NCBI GenBank assembly: GCA_900468805.1
Contig: UEIF01000003.1
Location: 60,389-124,388, forward strand
Source of the DNA: Hyphomicrobiales bacterium
GTDB lineage: Bacteria > Pseudomonadota > Alphaproteobacteria > Rhizobiales > Rhizobiaceae
Direction of reading: 5' to 3'
Length of the DNA: 64,000 bases
Shown here piece by piece: positions 35,272 to 44,033 of this stretch (position 1 is its first letter; each line of letters opens with the position of its first letter). The translations under genes were made by a program, and so were the position numbers. Under the pieces are notes generated by a model, which was not told the origin of the DNA, ran no database searches, and saw nothing but the letters and a program-made list of their open reading frames with translations.

Positions 35272-37191
35272 TTGGAAATCTCCACCGCGCTCATTACACT
35301 TGAACCCGTCGGGTTATGCCTCCACGGGGAGCGGAGGCGGAAAGGGAGGAGCGAGACTCTGTCTTCGCGCTATCGCATTATTGTGGCGTTCTGCGCCGCA
35401 CCCTTATTGGTTTTCGCTTTCTTCTATTACGGGAGTGCGGTCGCCACGCGCGCCTATATGGGCGAGGCTTCCGCGCAGGCGGGTACGGCGCTACGGCTTG
35501 CCGTCTCGGCGCTGAGTGGCCATCTCAGCCGCTACGAAGCCCTGCCGGCACTGATTGCCGATCACGACGATATCAAGGATCTGGTGACCCGGCCGGACGA
35601 TCGGTCGCTACGGGATAGCGCCAATCTTTACCTCAAGGAAATCAACGGGCTTCTGAAATCCTCCGACATTTACGTCGTGCTGCCGGACGGCGAGACGATT
35701 GCCGCCAGCAATTATGACGGCCCCGGCAGCTTCGTCGGCGAAAATTTCAGCTATCGACCGTATTTCCAGGAGGCGATCGGCGGGCATCATGCACGCTTCT
35801 ATGCGCTCGGCACGACCTCGCTGAAGCGCGGCTATTATTTCTCTTCGCCGATCCGGGTGGAAGGAGAAATCCGCGGCGTCATTGTCTTCAAGGTGGATAT
35901 TGATGTGATCGAATCCTCCTGGAGCGGCGGCGAGTACCGCATCTTCGTCTCCGACCCCGAGGGAATCATCTTCATGTCCGACAGTCCGGACTGGCTCTAT
36001 GGGGCGATCCTGCCGCTGAGTTCGGATCGCGTGGCACGCACCGAGGCATCGCGGCGCTATGCCAATGCGAAGCTCGTCGAACTGCCGGTCGTGCGTCATC
36101 GCTTCGAGGATCATGACCTGATGACGCTCGCCGGCGATCGTGGTCAGAGCGAATATCTCGTTCTCTCGCATTACATGCCGGCCGAAGACTGGACGGTGCA
36201 CGTGCTGATGGACACAAGTTCTATCCGAACGCAAGCCAGCACTGCGCTGGTCGTGGTTTTCCTTGTTCTGTGCATTGCTGCGCTGACATTCGCCATTCTG
36301 CGGCAGCGGCGCATGCGGCTTGCCGAGCGCCTGCAATTGCAGGCCGAGGCACGGAACGAGCTTGAGCGGCGTGTCGAGGAGCGCACGGCTGACCTTGGAC
36401 GCGTCAACAGCCGCATCGAGGAGGAGATCGCCGAGCGGCGTCTGACAGAGCAGCAGCTGCGCCAGACGCAGGCCGATCTCATCCAGGCCGGCAAGCTTGC
36501 CGGGTTGGGGCAGATGTCGGCTGCACTTTCGCATGAGTTCAATCAGCCGCTTGCCGCCGCCAAGACCTATACCGACAGCGCCGCCGTGTTGCTCGAGCGC
36601 GGCCGTATGGCGGAGGCGCAAGATAATATTCAGCGCATCGGCGGGTTGATCGACCGCATGGCTTCGATCAGCCGGCATTTGCGTAATTTTGCACGCAAGC
36701 CCAATGAGAAGCTCGGTCCGGTACCGCTTGACGAGGCGATCCGCGATACGCTGGAAATCATCGCCTGGCGGTTGAAAGCCGCAGATGCCGATCTCTGGCT
36801 CCATCTCGGGCCGCGGCCGCCGGTGGTGAAGGCCGGTTCGGTGCGGCTGCAGCAGGTGCTGGTCAATGTCATCTCGAATGCTGCCGATGCTGTCGAAGGG
36901 CTGGTGGACAGGCGTATCGAGGTTTCGGCGTCCGAAGAGGCAGGCAAGGTGGTTCTGACCGTGCGCGATCATGGGCCTGGTGTGCCGGCGGCGATTGCCG
37001 AGCGCATCTTCGATCCCTTCTTCACCACCAAGGGCGTCGGCAAGGGCCTCGGTCTCGGGCTTTCCATATCCTACAACATCATCAAGGATTTCGGCGGCAG
37101 CCTGTCTGTGTCCAATCATCCGGAGGGCGGGGCCGTGTTCCGTATCGAGCTTTCGGCCGCGGCAGGCATGATGCCGGAGGCGGCGGAATGA
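35272..37191 (+). CDS. dctB: C4-dicarboxylate sensor kinase DctB
   Basis: A sensor kinase of up to 639 residues with two helices (about 42-58 and 320-340) flanking a large periplasmic double Cache-type domain. It has the HisKA box AALSHEFNQPLAAAKTY with the catalytic His (about residue 422), then VISNAADAVE and GKGLGLGLSISYNI. Both the length and motifs match DctB. No ATG start is convincing: a TTG lies at 35272, while GGGAGGAG is followed by a CTG at 35359. It is followed by dctD with a 4 bp overlap. Confidence 0.9.
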   Translation: MEISTALITLEPVGLCLHGERRRKGRSETLSSRYRIIVAFCAAPLLVFAFFYYGSAVATRAYMGEASAQAGTALRLAVSALSGHLSRYEALPALIADHDDIKDLVTRPDDRSLRDSANLYLKEINGLLKSSDIYVVLPDGETIAASNYDGPGSFVGENFSYRPYFQEAIGGHHARFYALGTTSLKRGYYFSSPIRVEGEIRGVIVFKVDIDVIESSWSGGEYRIFVSDPEGIIFMSDSPDWLYGAILPLSSDRVARTEASRRYANAKLVELPVVRHRFEDHDLMTLAGDRGQSEYLVLSHYMPAEDWTVHVLMDTSSIRTQASTALVVVFLVLCIAALTFAILRQRRMRLAERLQLQAEARNELERRVEERTADLGRVNSRIEEEIAERRLTEQQLRQTQADLIQAGKLAGLGQMSAALSHEFNQPLAAAKTYTDSAAVLLERGRMAEAQDNIQRIGGLIDRMASISRHLRNFARKPNEKLGPVPLDEAIRDTLEIIAWRLKAADADLWLHLGPRPPVVKAGSVRLQQVLVNVISNAADAVEGLVDRRIEVSASEEAGKVVLTVRDHGPGVPAAIAERIFDPFFTTKGVGKGLGLGLSISYNIIKDFGGSLSVSNHPEGGAVFRIELSAAAGMMPEAAE

Positions 37192-38543
37192 ACGAACAGA
37201 AAATATTGCTCGTCGACGACGAGGAGGAACTGCGCCGTTCGACGGCGCAGGCGCTGGAACTGTCCGGCTTCAGCGTCGAGACCTTTTCCAATGCCGATCA
37301 TGTGCTGGAACTGATCGGCTACAGTTTTCCGGGTGTCGTCGTTACTGATATCCGCATGCCCGGTATGGACGGCATGACGCTGATGCAGAAGATCCGCGAA
37401 CTCGATACCGAGGTGCCGGTCATTCTCGTCACCGGCCATGGCGATGTGCAGCTTGCCGTCAAGGCGATGCGCGAGGGCGCTTATGACTTCATCGAAAAGC
37501 CGTTTACTCCGCAAATGCTCGCCGGCGTCATCCGCCGTGCGATGGAGCGGCGCAGCCTCGTGCTGGAAAACCGACTGCTGAAGGCGGTCGCCGGTAAGCG
37601 AGACGATATCGAGGCACGGCTGCCGGGGCGCACGCAGATCATGGTCGATCTGCGCTATCGTATCCGCGCGATCGGGGCGAGCGATGCCGATACGCTTGTT
37701 GTCGGCGACACCGGGGCCGGCAAGGAGGTGGTGGCGCGGGCGCTGCATGATATCAGCGCGCGGGCGAGCCGGCCCTTCATTGCCATCAATTGTGCGGCGC
37801 TGCCGGCAAACCTGATCGAGAGCGAGCTTTTCGGGCATGAAGCCGGTGCCTTTCCGGGAGCAGTGCGGCCGCGCTACGGCAAGTTCGAGCATGGCCGCGG
37901 CGGTACGATCCTGCTTGACGAGATCGGCTCCATGCCCGTCGACCTGCAGGCGAAATTCCTGCGAGTGCTGCAGGAAAGAACGATTTCCCGCCTTGGCTCG
38001 AACGAGACCGTGCCGCTTGACGTGCGTTTTATCGCGACGAGCAAAGTTGATCTTGAAGCGGAAGTCGCTGCGGGCCGCTTCCGCGCTGACCTGTTCTACC
38101 GGCTGAATGTCGCGACCCTTCATGTGCCGTCGTTGTCGCAGCGCCGGGCTGATATTCCGTTGCTCTTCTTGCAATTGGTGCGGGAAGCGGCCGCGCGTTA
38201 TGGCAAGGACGAGATGCTTGTGCCGCCGGATGTGATTTCCGACATCGGGCAGCGCGACTGGCCAGGCAATGTCCGCGAATTGCGCAACGCAGCCGACCGC
38301 TTCGTGCTCGGCCTCGATGGTGGCGGCCGGCAGGCCGAGGCTGCGGGGCTTGCCGAGCGTGTCGCGGAATTCGAACGCGGCGTGATCGCCAGTGCGCTTG
38401 TCGCTCATGGAGGCAGCCTGAAGCCGGTCTACGAATCGCTCGGCATTTCGCGCAAGACGCTTTACGAGAAGATGCAGAGATACGGTCTCGACAAGAAACT
38501 GCTGGCCAATGAGATGGCCGGCGAGATGCGCCGCGAGTCCTGA
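37188..38543 (+). CDS. dctD: Sigma-54-dependent regulator DctD
   Basis: A 451-residue NtrC-type activator: receiver (Asp54 in VVTDIRMPG), AAA domain with Walker A GDTGAGKE (about 173-180) and DLFYRLNV, and a Fis-like C-terminal helix-turn-helix (GVIASALVAHGGS onward). The sigma-54 contact loop is GAFPGA (220-225) instead of the common GAFTGA. It should activate dctA with sigma-54, but dctA is not in the window. Confidence 0.93.
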   Translation: MNEQKILLVDDEEELRRSTAQALELSGFSVETFSNADHVLELIGYSFPGVVVTDIRMPGMDGMTLMQKIRELDTEVPVILVTGHGDVQLAVKAMREGAYDFIEKPFTPQMLAGVIRRAMERRSLVLENRLLKAVAGKRDDIEARLPGRTQIMVDLRYRIRAIGASDADTLVVGDTGAGKEVVARALHDISARASRPFIAINCAALPANLIESELFGHEAGAFPGAVRPRYGKFEHGRGGTILLDEIGSMPVDLQAKFLRVLQERTISRLGSNETVPLDVRFIATSKVDLEAEVAAGRFRADLFYRLNVATLHVPSLSQRRADIPLLFLQLVREAAARYGKDEMLVPPDVISDIGQRDWPGNVRELRNAADRFVLGLDGGGRQAEAAGLAERVAEFERGVIASALVAHGGSLKPVYESLGISRKTLYEKMQRYGLDKKLLANEMAGEMRRES

Positions 38544-38601
38544 TCCAATTCCCAGTCCTGGAGTGTGATTGCCCGTTTTCAGGCTGCTTTCGATTCATGC
38601 C

Positions 38602-38658
38602 TTGACATGCAACCATTTGGTTGCTTATAGGGATCACAATAGGCAACCAAATGGTTCC
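38602..38658 (+). promoter_or_regulatory. ArsR-type promoter with two operator dyads
   Basis: TTGACA (38602-38607), 18 nt, TATAGG (38626-38631). The spacer contains GCAACC-ATTT-GGTTGC (38609-38624), and a second site AACCAAATGGTT (38645-38656) lies 9 bp before the arsR start. The cores of the two dyads are reverse complements of each other. Autorepression of the arsR unit is likely. Confidence 0.75.
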
Positions 38659-38666
38659 GTATCGAC

Positions 38667-38990
38667 ATGGATGAAGACGCGGTTTTTCGAGCTTTAGCGG
38701 ACGGCAACCGGCGACGGCTTCTGGATCGCCTGCATGCACGAAACGGCCAGACGCTCGGCGAATTGGGTGAAGGGCTGGAGATGACGCGTCAGGCGGTGGC
38801 GAAGCATCTCGGCATTCTCGAAGAAGCGAACCTCGTCTCCACGCGCCGGCAAGGGCGCGAAAAGCTGCATTACATCAATCCGGTTCCGATCAACGAGATC
38901 GCGGACCGGTGGATCAGCAAGTTCGAGCGCCGTGCATTAGAGGCGCTCTCCGATCTCAAGAAGAGCCTCGAGGGCAGCAAAGACGAATGA
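38667..38990 (+). CDS. ArsR-family regulator
   Basis: A 107-residue winged-helix regulator (FRALADGNRRRLLDRL and GLEMTRQAVAKHLGILEEAN). It has no cysteine-rich metal site, so it belongs to the group paired with SRPBCC/AHSA1 proteins, not the arsenic sensors. It lies 56 bp upstream of such a gene and likely represses both. Confidence 0.92.
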   Translation: MDEDAVFRALADGNRRRLLDRLHARNGQTLGELGEGLEMTRQAVAKHLGILEEANLVSTRRQGREKLHYINPVPINEIADRWISKFERRALEALSDLKKSLEGSKDE

Positions 38991-39046
38991 ATCGTCCCAC
39001 CTGCCGGCGAGGGTGTGAACAAGCCTTGGCCAAAGGGAGTATCATC

Positions 39047-39493
39047 ATGGCTGGCAGCGCATTCAATTACGTCACCTATATCCGCACCACACCGGAGCAG
39101 CTCTGGTCGGCACTCACGACATCGGAATTCATCAAGAAATTCTGGCTTGGCGTGCAGTTCGAAACCGATTGGAAAGTCGGTTCTGCCTGGCAGATGCGCT
39201 ATTCCGACGGAACCGTCACCGATACCGGCGAAATCCTTGAATTCGACCCACCCAAGCGCCTTGTCCTGAAGTGGCATAATGAGTTCAGGCCGGAGCTCAA
39301 GGCGGAAGGGTTTTCTCGATGCGTGATAGAGCTTGAGCCGATCGGCGAGGCGGTCAAGCTGACGCTGACGCATTCGATGCCGGTAGAAAGTTCCAAGTTC
39401 ATCGGCGCGGTCTCCGGCGGATGGCCACAAATTCTCTCCAATCTCAAATCGCTGCTGGAAACGGGCGAAGTCGTCCTTCCACCCAACCGGTGA
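39047..39493 (+). CDS. SRPBCC (AHSA1-like) domain protein
   Basis: A 148-residue protein of the START/AHSA1 hydrophobic-ligand fold, starting MAGSAFNYVTYIRTTPEQLW, with SEFIKKFWLG and GSAWQMRYSDGTV as family motifs. AAGGGAG precedes the ATG at 39047. It is paired with the ArsR gene, a known combination of unknown physiological role. Confidence 0.9.
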   Translation: MAGSAFNYVTYIRTTPEQLWSALTTSEFIKKFWLGVQFETDWKVGSAWQMRYSDGTVTDTGEILEFDPPKRLVLKWHNEFRPELKAEGFSRCVIELEPIGEAVKLTLTHSMPVESSKFIGAVSGGWPQILSNLKSLLETGEVVLPPNR

Positions 39494-39498
39494 AGGTC

Positions 39499-39530
39499 AA
39501 GTGATGGGTGGATTTCCACCCATCACTTTA
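39499..39530 (+). terminator. Terminator after the arsR-SRPBCC unit
   Basis: AAGTGATGGGTGG-ATTT-CCACCCATCACTT followed by TAA; a perfect 13 bp stem. Confidence 0.85.
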
Positions 39531-39697
39531 ACCATTTGTTTCCAAATCGACCCATGCTGCGGCGCACTGTCGCAAAATCGTCATTACTTTCCTCTGATCG
39601 CGATTGCGGCTGTCAGTCCCTGGCCTGCAAATGAGCCATCCGAACCGGTGCGGAGGATGCGCCGGAGAACGATCCATTTTCATCAGGGAGGAAAACG

Positions 39698-40681
39698 ATG
39701 AAAATCCTGAAGGCCATGCTCGGCGTGACCGCCGCCGCTGCCGTTTCGCTTCTCGCCAATGCAGCTTCGGCGCAGACCTATCCCGAGCGCACCATTACCA
39801 TGGTCGTGCCTTTCGCCGCCGGCGGCCCGACCGATACCGTTGCGCGCCTCGTCGCTGAATCCATGTCGAAGGACCTCGGCCAGCAGATCGTAGTCGAAAA
39901 TGTCGGCGGTGCCGGCGGCACGCTCGGCGCCGGCCGCGTCGCGGATGCCGATCCGGATGGCTATACGATCCTGCTGCATCATATCGGCATGGCGACCAGC
40001 GCCACGCTTTACCGCAAGCTCGCCTATGACACACTGAACGCCTTCGATTATGTCGGTCTCGTCACCGATGTTCCGATGACGATCGTTGCCCGCAAGGATT
40101 TTGAGCCGACCGATCTCAAGGGCCTGGTCGAATATGTGAAGGCGAACAAGGACAAGGTCACCGTCGCCAATGCCGGTATCGGCGCCGCATCCCACCTTTG
40201 CGGCATGATGTTCATGAGCGCTATCCAGACGCCGCTGACGACCGTTCCCTACAAGGGAACCGGCCCGGCCATGACCGACCTTCTCGGCGGCCAGGTCGAT
40301 ATCATGTGCGACCAGACGACCAATACGACAAAGCAGATCAAGGGCGGTACGATCAAGGCCTATGCCGTGACATCGTCGGCCCGCCTCGATGTGCTCAAGG
40401 ACATTCCGACGGCGGTCGAAGCCGGCCTGCCGGGCTTCGAAGTCGGTATCTGGCACGGCATCTACACGCCGAAGGGCACGCCGGCCGAAATCAACGAGCG
40501 CCTGTCGAAGTCGCTGCAGATTGCGCTGAAGGACCAGAATGTTGCCGCCCGCTTCGCCGAGCTTGGCACCGCTCCCTCGTCGGACGCTGATGCGACGCCG
40601 GCGGCGCTGAAGGCGAAGCTCGAGAGTGAAATCGCCCGCTGGAAGCCCATCATCGAAGCTGCCGGCGAATACGCGGACTGA
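39698..40681 (+). CDS. tctC: TctC, tricarboxylate transporter substrate-binding protein
   Basis: A 327-residue periplasmic protein of the Bug/TctC family with a signal peptide (MKILKAMLGVTAAAAVSLLA, cleavage near ASAQT). Family motifs are YPERTITMVVPFAAGGPTDT and VENVGGAGGTLGAGRVA. It captures a carboxylate and hands it to TctAB. GGAGG lies before the ATG. It heads a tctCBA operon; an intercistronic stem-loop follows. Confidence 0.94.
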   Translation: MKILKAMLGVTAAAAVSLLANAASAQTYPERTITMVVPFAAGGPTDTVARLVAESMSKDLGQQIVVENVGGAGGTLGAGRVADADPDGYTILLHHIGMATSATLYRKLAYDTLNAFDYVGLVTDVPMTIVARKDFEPTDLKGLVEYVKANKDKVTVANAGIGAASHLCGMMFMSAIQTPLTTVPYKGTGPAMTDLLGGQVDIMCDQTTNTTKQIKGGTIKAYAVTSSARLDVLKDIPTAVEAGLPGFEVGIWHGIYTPKGTPAEINERLSKSLQIALKDQNVAARFAELGTAPSSDADATPAALKAKLESEIARWKPIIEAAGEYAD

Positions 40682-40698
40682 GCCCGACAGCCGCATTC

Positions 40699-40729
40699 AT
40701 ACCCTCCTCCCGATCGGGGAGGAGGGTAT
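40699..40729 (+). other. Stem-loop between tctC and tctB
   Basis: ATACCCTCCTCCC (40699-40711) pairs perfectly with GGGAGGAGGGTAT (40717-40729), 13 bp with a 5 nt loop and no T-run. This probably protects the tctC mRNA and raises its level over tctBA. Confidence 0.8.
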
Positions 40730-40782
40730 TTGCGCAGTCTCATGTCCGTCGCGACGCCCCATCTCCAACCCCAGGAGACATC

Positions 40783-41244
40783 ATGAAATCTCTCAGTTTC
40801 GACACCACCAATGTCATATGCGGTGCCCTGCTTGCCGCGGCCGGTGCCTTCTTTGCCTATCAGTCGCTGAACCTCGACCTCGGTACGGCCTTTCGCATGG
40901 GGCCTGGCTATTTCCCGCTCGTTCTGTCAGGCATCCTCGTCCTGCTCGGCCTGATTATTCTCGTCCAGGCCGTGCGGGTTCAGGGCGAGCCGATCGACCC
41001 ATTTGCCTGGCGCGGCATGCTCTTCATCCTGCCGGCGCCGGTCTTCTTCGGGCTGACGGTCCGCGGGCTCGGTTTTGCTCCGGCAATCTTCCTGACGGCC
41101 TTCATCGCTTGTTTTGCATCCAGTCGCATGAATGTGCTGTTCGCGCTGGTTCTCTCGCTGCTGCTGACGGTCTTTTCGGTTGGGGTCTTCAGCTACGCAC
41201 TTGGGCTGCCGTTCGAACGTTTCGGCCCCTGGGTCCGGTTCTAG
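40783..41244 (+). CDS. tctB: TctB, small membrane subunit
   Basis: A 153-residue membrane protein with four predicted helices (about 10-30, 45-65, 77-95 and 100-145 as two closely spaced segments). It is the four-helix subunit of the tripartite tricarboxylate transporter. CAGGAGACATC precedes the ATG. tctA starts 9 bp after. Confidence 0.92.
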   Translation: MKSLSFDTTNVICGALLAAAGAFFAYQSLNLDLGTAFRMGPGYFPLVLSGILVLLGLIILVQAVRVQGEPIDPFAWRGMLFILPAPVFFGLTVRGLGFAPAIFLTAFIACFASSRMNVLFALVLSLLLTVFSVGVFSYALGLPFERFGPWVRF

Positions 41245-41253
41245 GAGGCGGGT

Positions 41254-42759
41254 ATGGAACTCTTCAGCAATCTCGCACTCGGTTTCTATACGGCGGCAAG
41301 CCCGGAAAACCTGTTCTTCTGCCTTATCGGCGTGCTGCTCGGCACGCTGATCGGCGTGCTGCCCGGTATTGGTGCCACGGCAACGATCGCCATGCTGCTG
41401 CCGATCACCTTCCAGCTCGAGCCTGTTTCCTCGCTCATCATGCTCGCCGGCATCTATTACGGCGCGCAGTATGGCGGCTCGACGACGGCAATCCTCATCA
41501 ACATGCCGGGTGAATCTTCCTCGGCCGTGACAGCCATCGACGGTTATCAGATGGCGCGCAAGGGCAGGGCTGGCGCGGCGCTCGCGATTGCCGCGCTTGG
41601 CTCTTTCTTCGCTGGCACGGTCTCGACCTTCCTCGTGGCTGTCTTTGCGCCGCCACTGACGGCGATTGCACTGCAATTCGGTTCGGCCGAATATTTCTCG
41701 CTGATGATCGTCGGCCTCGTATCCTCGATCGCGCTGGCACATGGCTCGGTCGTCAAGGCGCTGGCGATGGTGGCGCTTGGACTGCTGCTCGGCCTTGTGG
41801 GCACGGATATCTATACCGGCACGCCGCGCTTCACGCTCGGCATCCGCGAATATGCCGACGGATTGAATTTTGTGGCGCTTGCTGTCGGCGTCTTCGGCAT
41901 TGCGGAGATCCTGCGCAATCTGGAAGGCGAGAAGACGCGCACAGTGTTGATGGCAAAAGTCTCGGGGCTGTTGCCGTCGAAGGAGGAATTCAGGCAGATG
42001 ATCGCGCCAATCATTCGCGGCACTGTCATCGGCTCGGCGCTCGGCATCCTGCCGGGCGGCGGCGCGATCCTCGCCTCCTTTGCTTCCTATACGGTGGAAA
42101 AGCGCGTTTCCAAGAAGCCGGAGGAATTCGGTCATGGTGCAGTTGCCGGCGTTGCAGGGCCGGAATCGGCCAACAATGCCGGTGCGCAGACCTCGTTCAT
42201 TCCGCTTTTGACGCTCGGCATTCCGGCAAACCCGGTCATGGCGCTTATGGTCGGCGCGATGATCATCCAGGGCATCGTACCGGGGCCAAACGTGGCAACG
42301 GAACAGCCGGCGCTCTTCTGGGGCATCATCGCCTCGATGTGGATCGGCAACCTGATGCTCGTCATCCTCAACCTGCCGCTGATCGGCCTGTGGGTGAAGC
42401 TGCTGACAGTGCCTTATTACGTGCTCTTCCCGATCATCATGGCCTTCTGCTCGATCGGGGTCTACAGCGTCAATTCCAACGTCTACGACCTCTATGCCGT
42501 CGCCTTCTTCGGTCTCATCGGCTACGTGCTCGCAAAACTCCGCTGCGAGCCGGCGCCGCTGCTGCTTGGCTTTGTGCTCGGGCCGCTGCTGGAGGAGAAC
42601 CTGCGGCGTGCCATGATCCTGTCGCGTGGCGATGCGACGACCTTCGTCACACGGCCGATCAGCGCCATTCTGCTGACGATCGCCGTGGCGGTGCTGATTG
42701 TCGTCTTCCTGCCGAGCGTCAAGCGCAAGCGTGAAGAGGTCTTCGTCGAGGAGGCGTGA
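41254..42759 (+). CDS. tctA: TctA, large membrane subunit
   Basis: A 501-residue membrane protein with about 12 helices. TctA hallmarks are GVLPGIGATATIAMLLPITF, YYGAQYGGSTTAILINMPGE and GILPGGGAILASFASYTVEK. It is the sodium- or proton-coupled channel part of the system. GGAGGCGGGT precedes the ATG. The M20 amidohydrolase follows after 92 bp. Confidence 0.95.
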   Translation: MELFSNLALGFYTAASPENLFFCLIGVLLGTLIGVLPGIGATATIAMLLPITFQLEPVSSLIMLAGIYYGAQYGGSTTAILINMPGESSSAVTAIDGYQMARKGRAGAALAIAALGSFFAGTVSTFLVAVFAPPLTAIALQFGSAEYFSLMIVGLVSSIALAHGSVVKALAMVALGLLLGLVGTDIYTGTPRFTLGIREYADGLNFVALAVGVFGIAEILRNLEGEKTRTVLMAKVSGLLPSKEEFRQMIAPIIRGTVIGSALGILPGGGAILASFASYTVEKRVSKKPEEFGHGAVAGVAGPESANNAGAQTSFIPLLTLGIPANPVMALMVGAMIIQGIVPGPNVATEQPALFWGIIASMWIGNLMLVILNLPLIGLWVKLLTVPYYVLFPIIMAFCSIGVYSVNSNVYDLYAVAFFGLIGYVLAKLRCEPAPLLLGFVLGPLLEENLRRAMILSRGDATTFVTRPISAILLTIAVAVLIVVFLPSVKRKREEVFVEEA

Positions 42760-42805
42760 GGGGTTGCGCTCTCTGCCTATTTGTTGAAGAAAGAACGATC
42801 TGATG

Positions 42806-42832
42806 CGGGCGCCGTCGGGCGCCCGTTTCGCT
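42806..42832 (+). terminator. Terminator after tctA
   Basis: CGGGCGC, 6 nt, GCGCCCG followed by TTTCGCTTT; a short GC-rich stem with an imperfect T-tract. Confidence 0.7.
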
Positions 42833-42851
42833 TTACAGGATATCCAGGCTC

Positions 42852-44027
42852 ATGAGCATCCCCGCCCGGATCAGCAACGATCTGCCTTTTCTTACCAATC
42901 TCCGCCGCGATCTGCATGCCCATCCCGAACTCGGCTTCGAGGAGGAGCGCACCAGCGGTATCGTCGCGAAGCTGCTGGAAGAGTTGGGCATCAAGGTGCA
43001 TCGCGGCCTCGGTGGCACCGGAGTCGTCGGCACGCTGCAGATCGGTAACGGTACGCGCACGATCGGGCTGAGGGCGGATATGGATGCGCTTGCCATGCCG
43101 GAGACAGCAGATCGCCCCTACAAGTCGACGGAACCGGGCAAGATGCATGCCTGTGGCCATGACGGGCATACGGCAATGCTGCTCGGCGCGGCGCGGTATC
43201 TGGCAGAAACGCGAGGGTTCTCCGGCACGGTGCATTTCATCTTCCAGCCGGCCGAGGAAGGCCGTGGCGGGGCGAAGCGCATGGTCGAAGAAGGGCTGTT
43301 CAAGCAGTTTCCCTGTGATGCCGTCTATGGGCTGCACAATATGCCAGGGCTTGCCATCGATGAAATCGCCGTTGTGGAGGGGCCACAGCTTGCTTCGTCG
43401 GATAGCTGGCGGATCACGTTCCGCGGTGTTGGCACGCATGGCGCAAAGCCGCATCTCGGGCGTGATCCAATCACGGCTGCCGGCACCTTCCTATCGTCGC
43501 TGCAGACCATCGTTGGGCGTGTCGTCGATCCTCTTCAGCCGGCGGTCGTCAGCGCCTGTTCGGTCCAGGCCGGCAATCCCAGGGCATTGAACGTCATCCC
43601 TGATATCGTCGAGATCGGCGGGACGGCCCGCGCCTATTCGCCGGAGGTTCGTGACCAACTCGAGGCGGAAATCGGTCGCCTGGCGCAGGGAACGGCCGCG
43701 ATGTTCGGCATCTCGGCAGACTATGAATTCGAACGTCGCATTCCTCCTGTGGTCAACAATGCGGATGCAACGGCGCGGGCGCTGGGTGCAGCACGGGGCG
43801 TCTTTGGCGAAAAGGTGCGCACGAGCTTTCCGCCGTCCACGGCCGGCGACGATTTCGCTTTCTTCGGACAGAATGCGCCGGGCTGCTACGTCTGGCTCGG
43901 CAACGGCCCTGCCGTGGATGGCGCGCTGCACCACAATACCGGCTACGACTTCAATGACGAGGCGCTCGGATATGGCGCAGCCTATTGGGTGGCACTTGTG
44001 GAGCAAGAGCTCAAGGCCGAGGCGTAA
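42852..44027 (+). CDS. M20 amidohydrolase (hippurate hydrolase/HipO-like)
   Basis: A 391-residue zinc or manganese peptidase that removes an acyl group from an amino acid. Motifs are GLRADMDALAMPE, HACGHDGHTAMLLGAAR, FQPAEEGRGGAKRMV and VGTHGAKPHLGRDPI, all of the M20D family with metal ligands Cys/His, His, Glu and His. Its position directly after tctCBA suggests the transporter may import the acyl-amino acid or its product. It is not signal-bearing. Confidence 0.93.
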   Translation: MSIPARISNDLPFLTNLRRDLHAHPELGFEEERTSGIVAKLLEELGIKVHRGLGGTGVVGTLQIGNGTRTIGLRADMDALAMPETADRPYKSTEPGKMHACGHDGHTAMLLGAARYLAETRGFSGTVHFIFQPAEEGRGGAKRMVEEGLFKQFPCDAVYGLHNMPGLAIDEIAVVEGPQLASSDSWRITFRGVGTHGAKPHLGRDPITAAGTFLSSLQTIVGRVVDPLQPAVVSACSVQAGNPRALNVIPDIVEIGGTARAYSPEVRDQLEAEIGRLAQGTAAMFGISADYEFERRIPPVVNNADATARALGAARGVFGEKVRTSFPPSTAGDDFAFFGQNAPGCYVWLGNGPAVDGALHHNTGYDFNDEALGYGAAYWVALVEQELKAEA

Positions 44028-44033
44028 ACCGCC

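Noticed and set aside
35608..37119. A 503-codon open frame on the minus strand
   Set aside because: It is opposite dctB and shows only the biased composition of an antisense frame.
39600..39697. Sigma-54 promoter before tctC
   Set aside because: TGGCCTGC is present but the TTGC/A element is not at the required distance; DctD control of tct is not supported.
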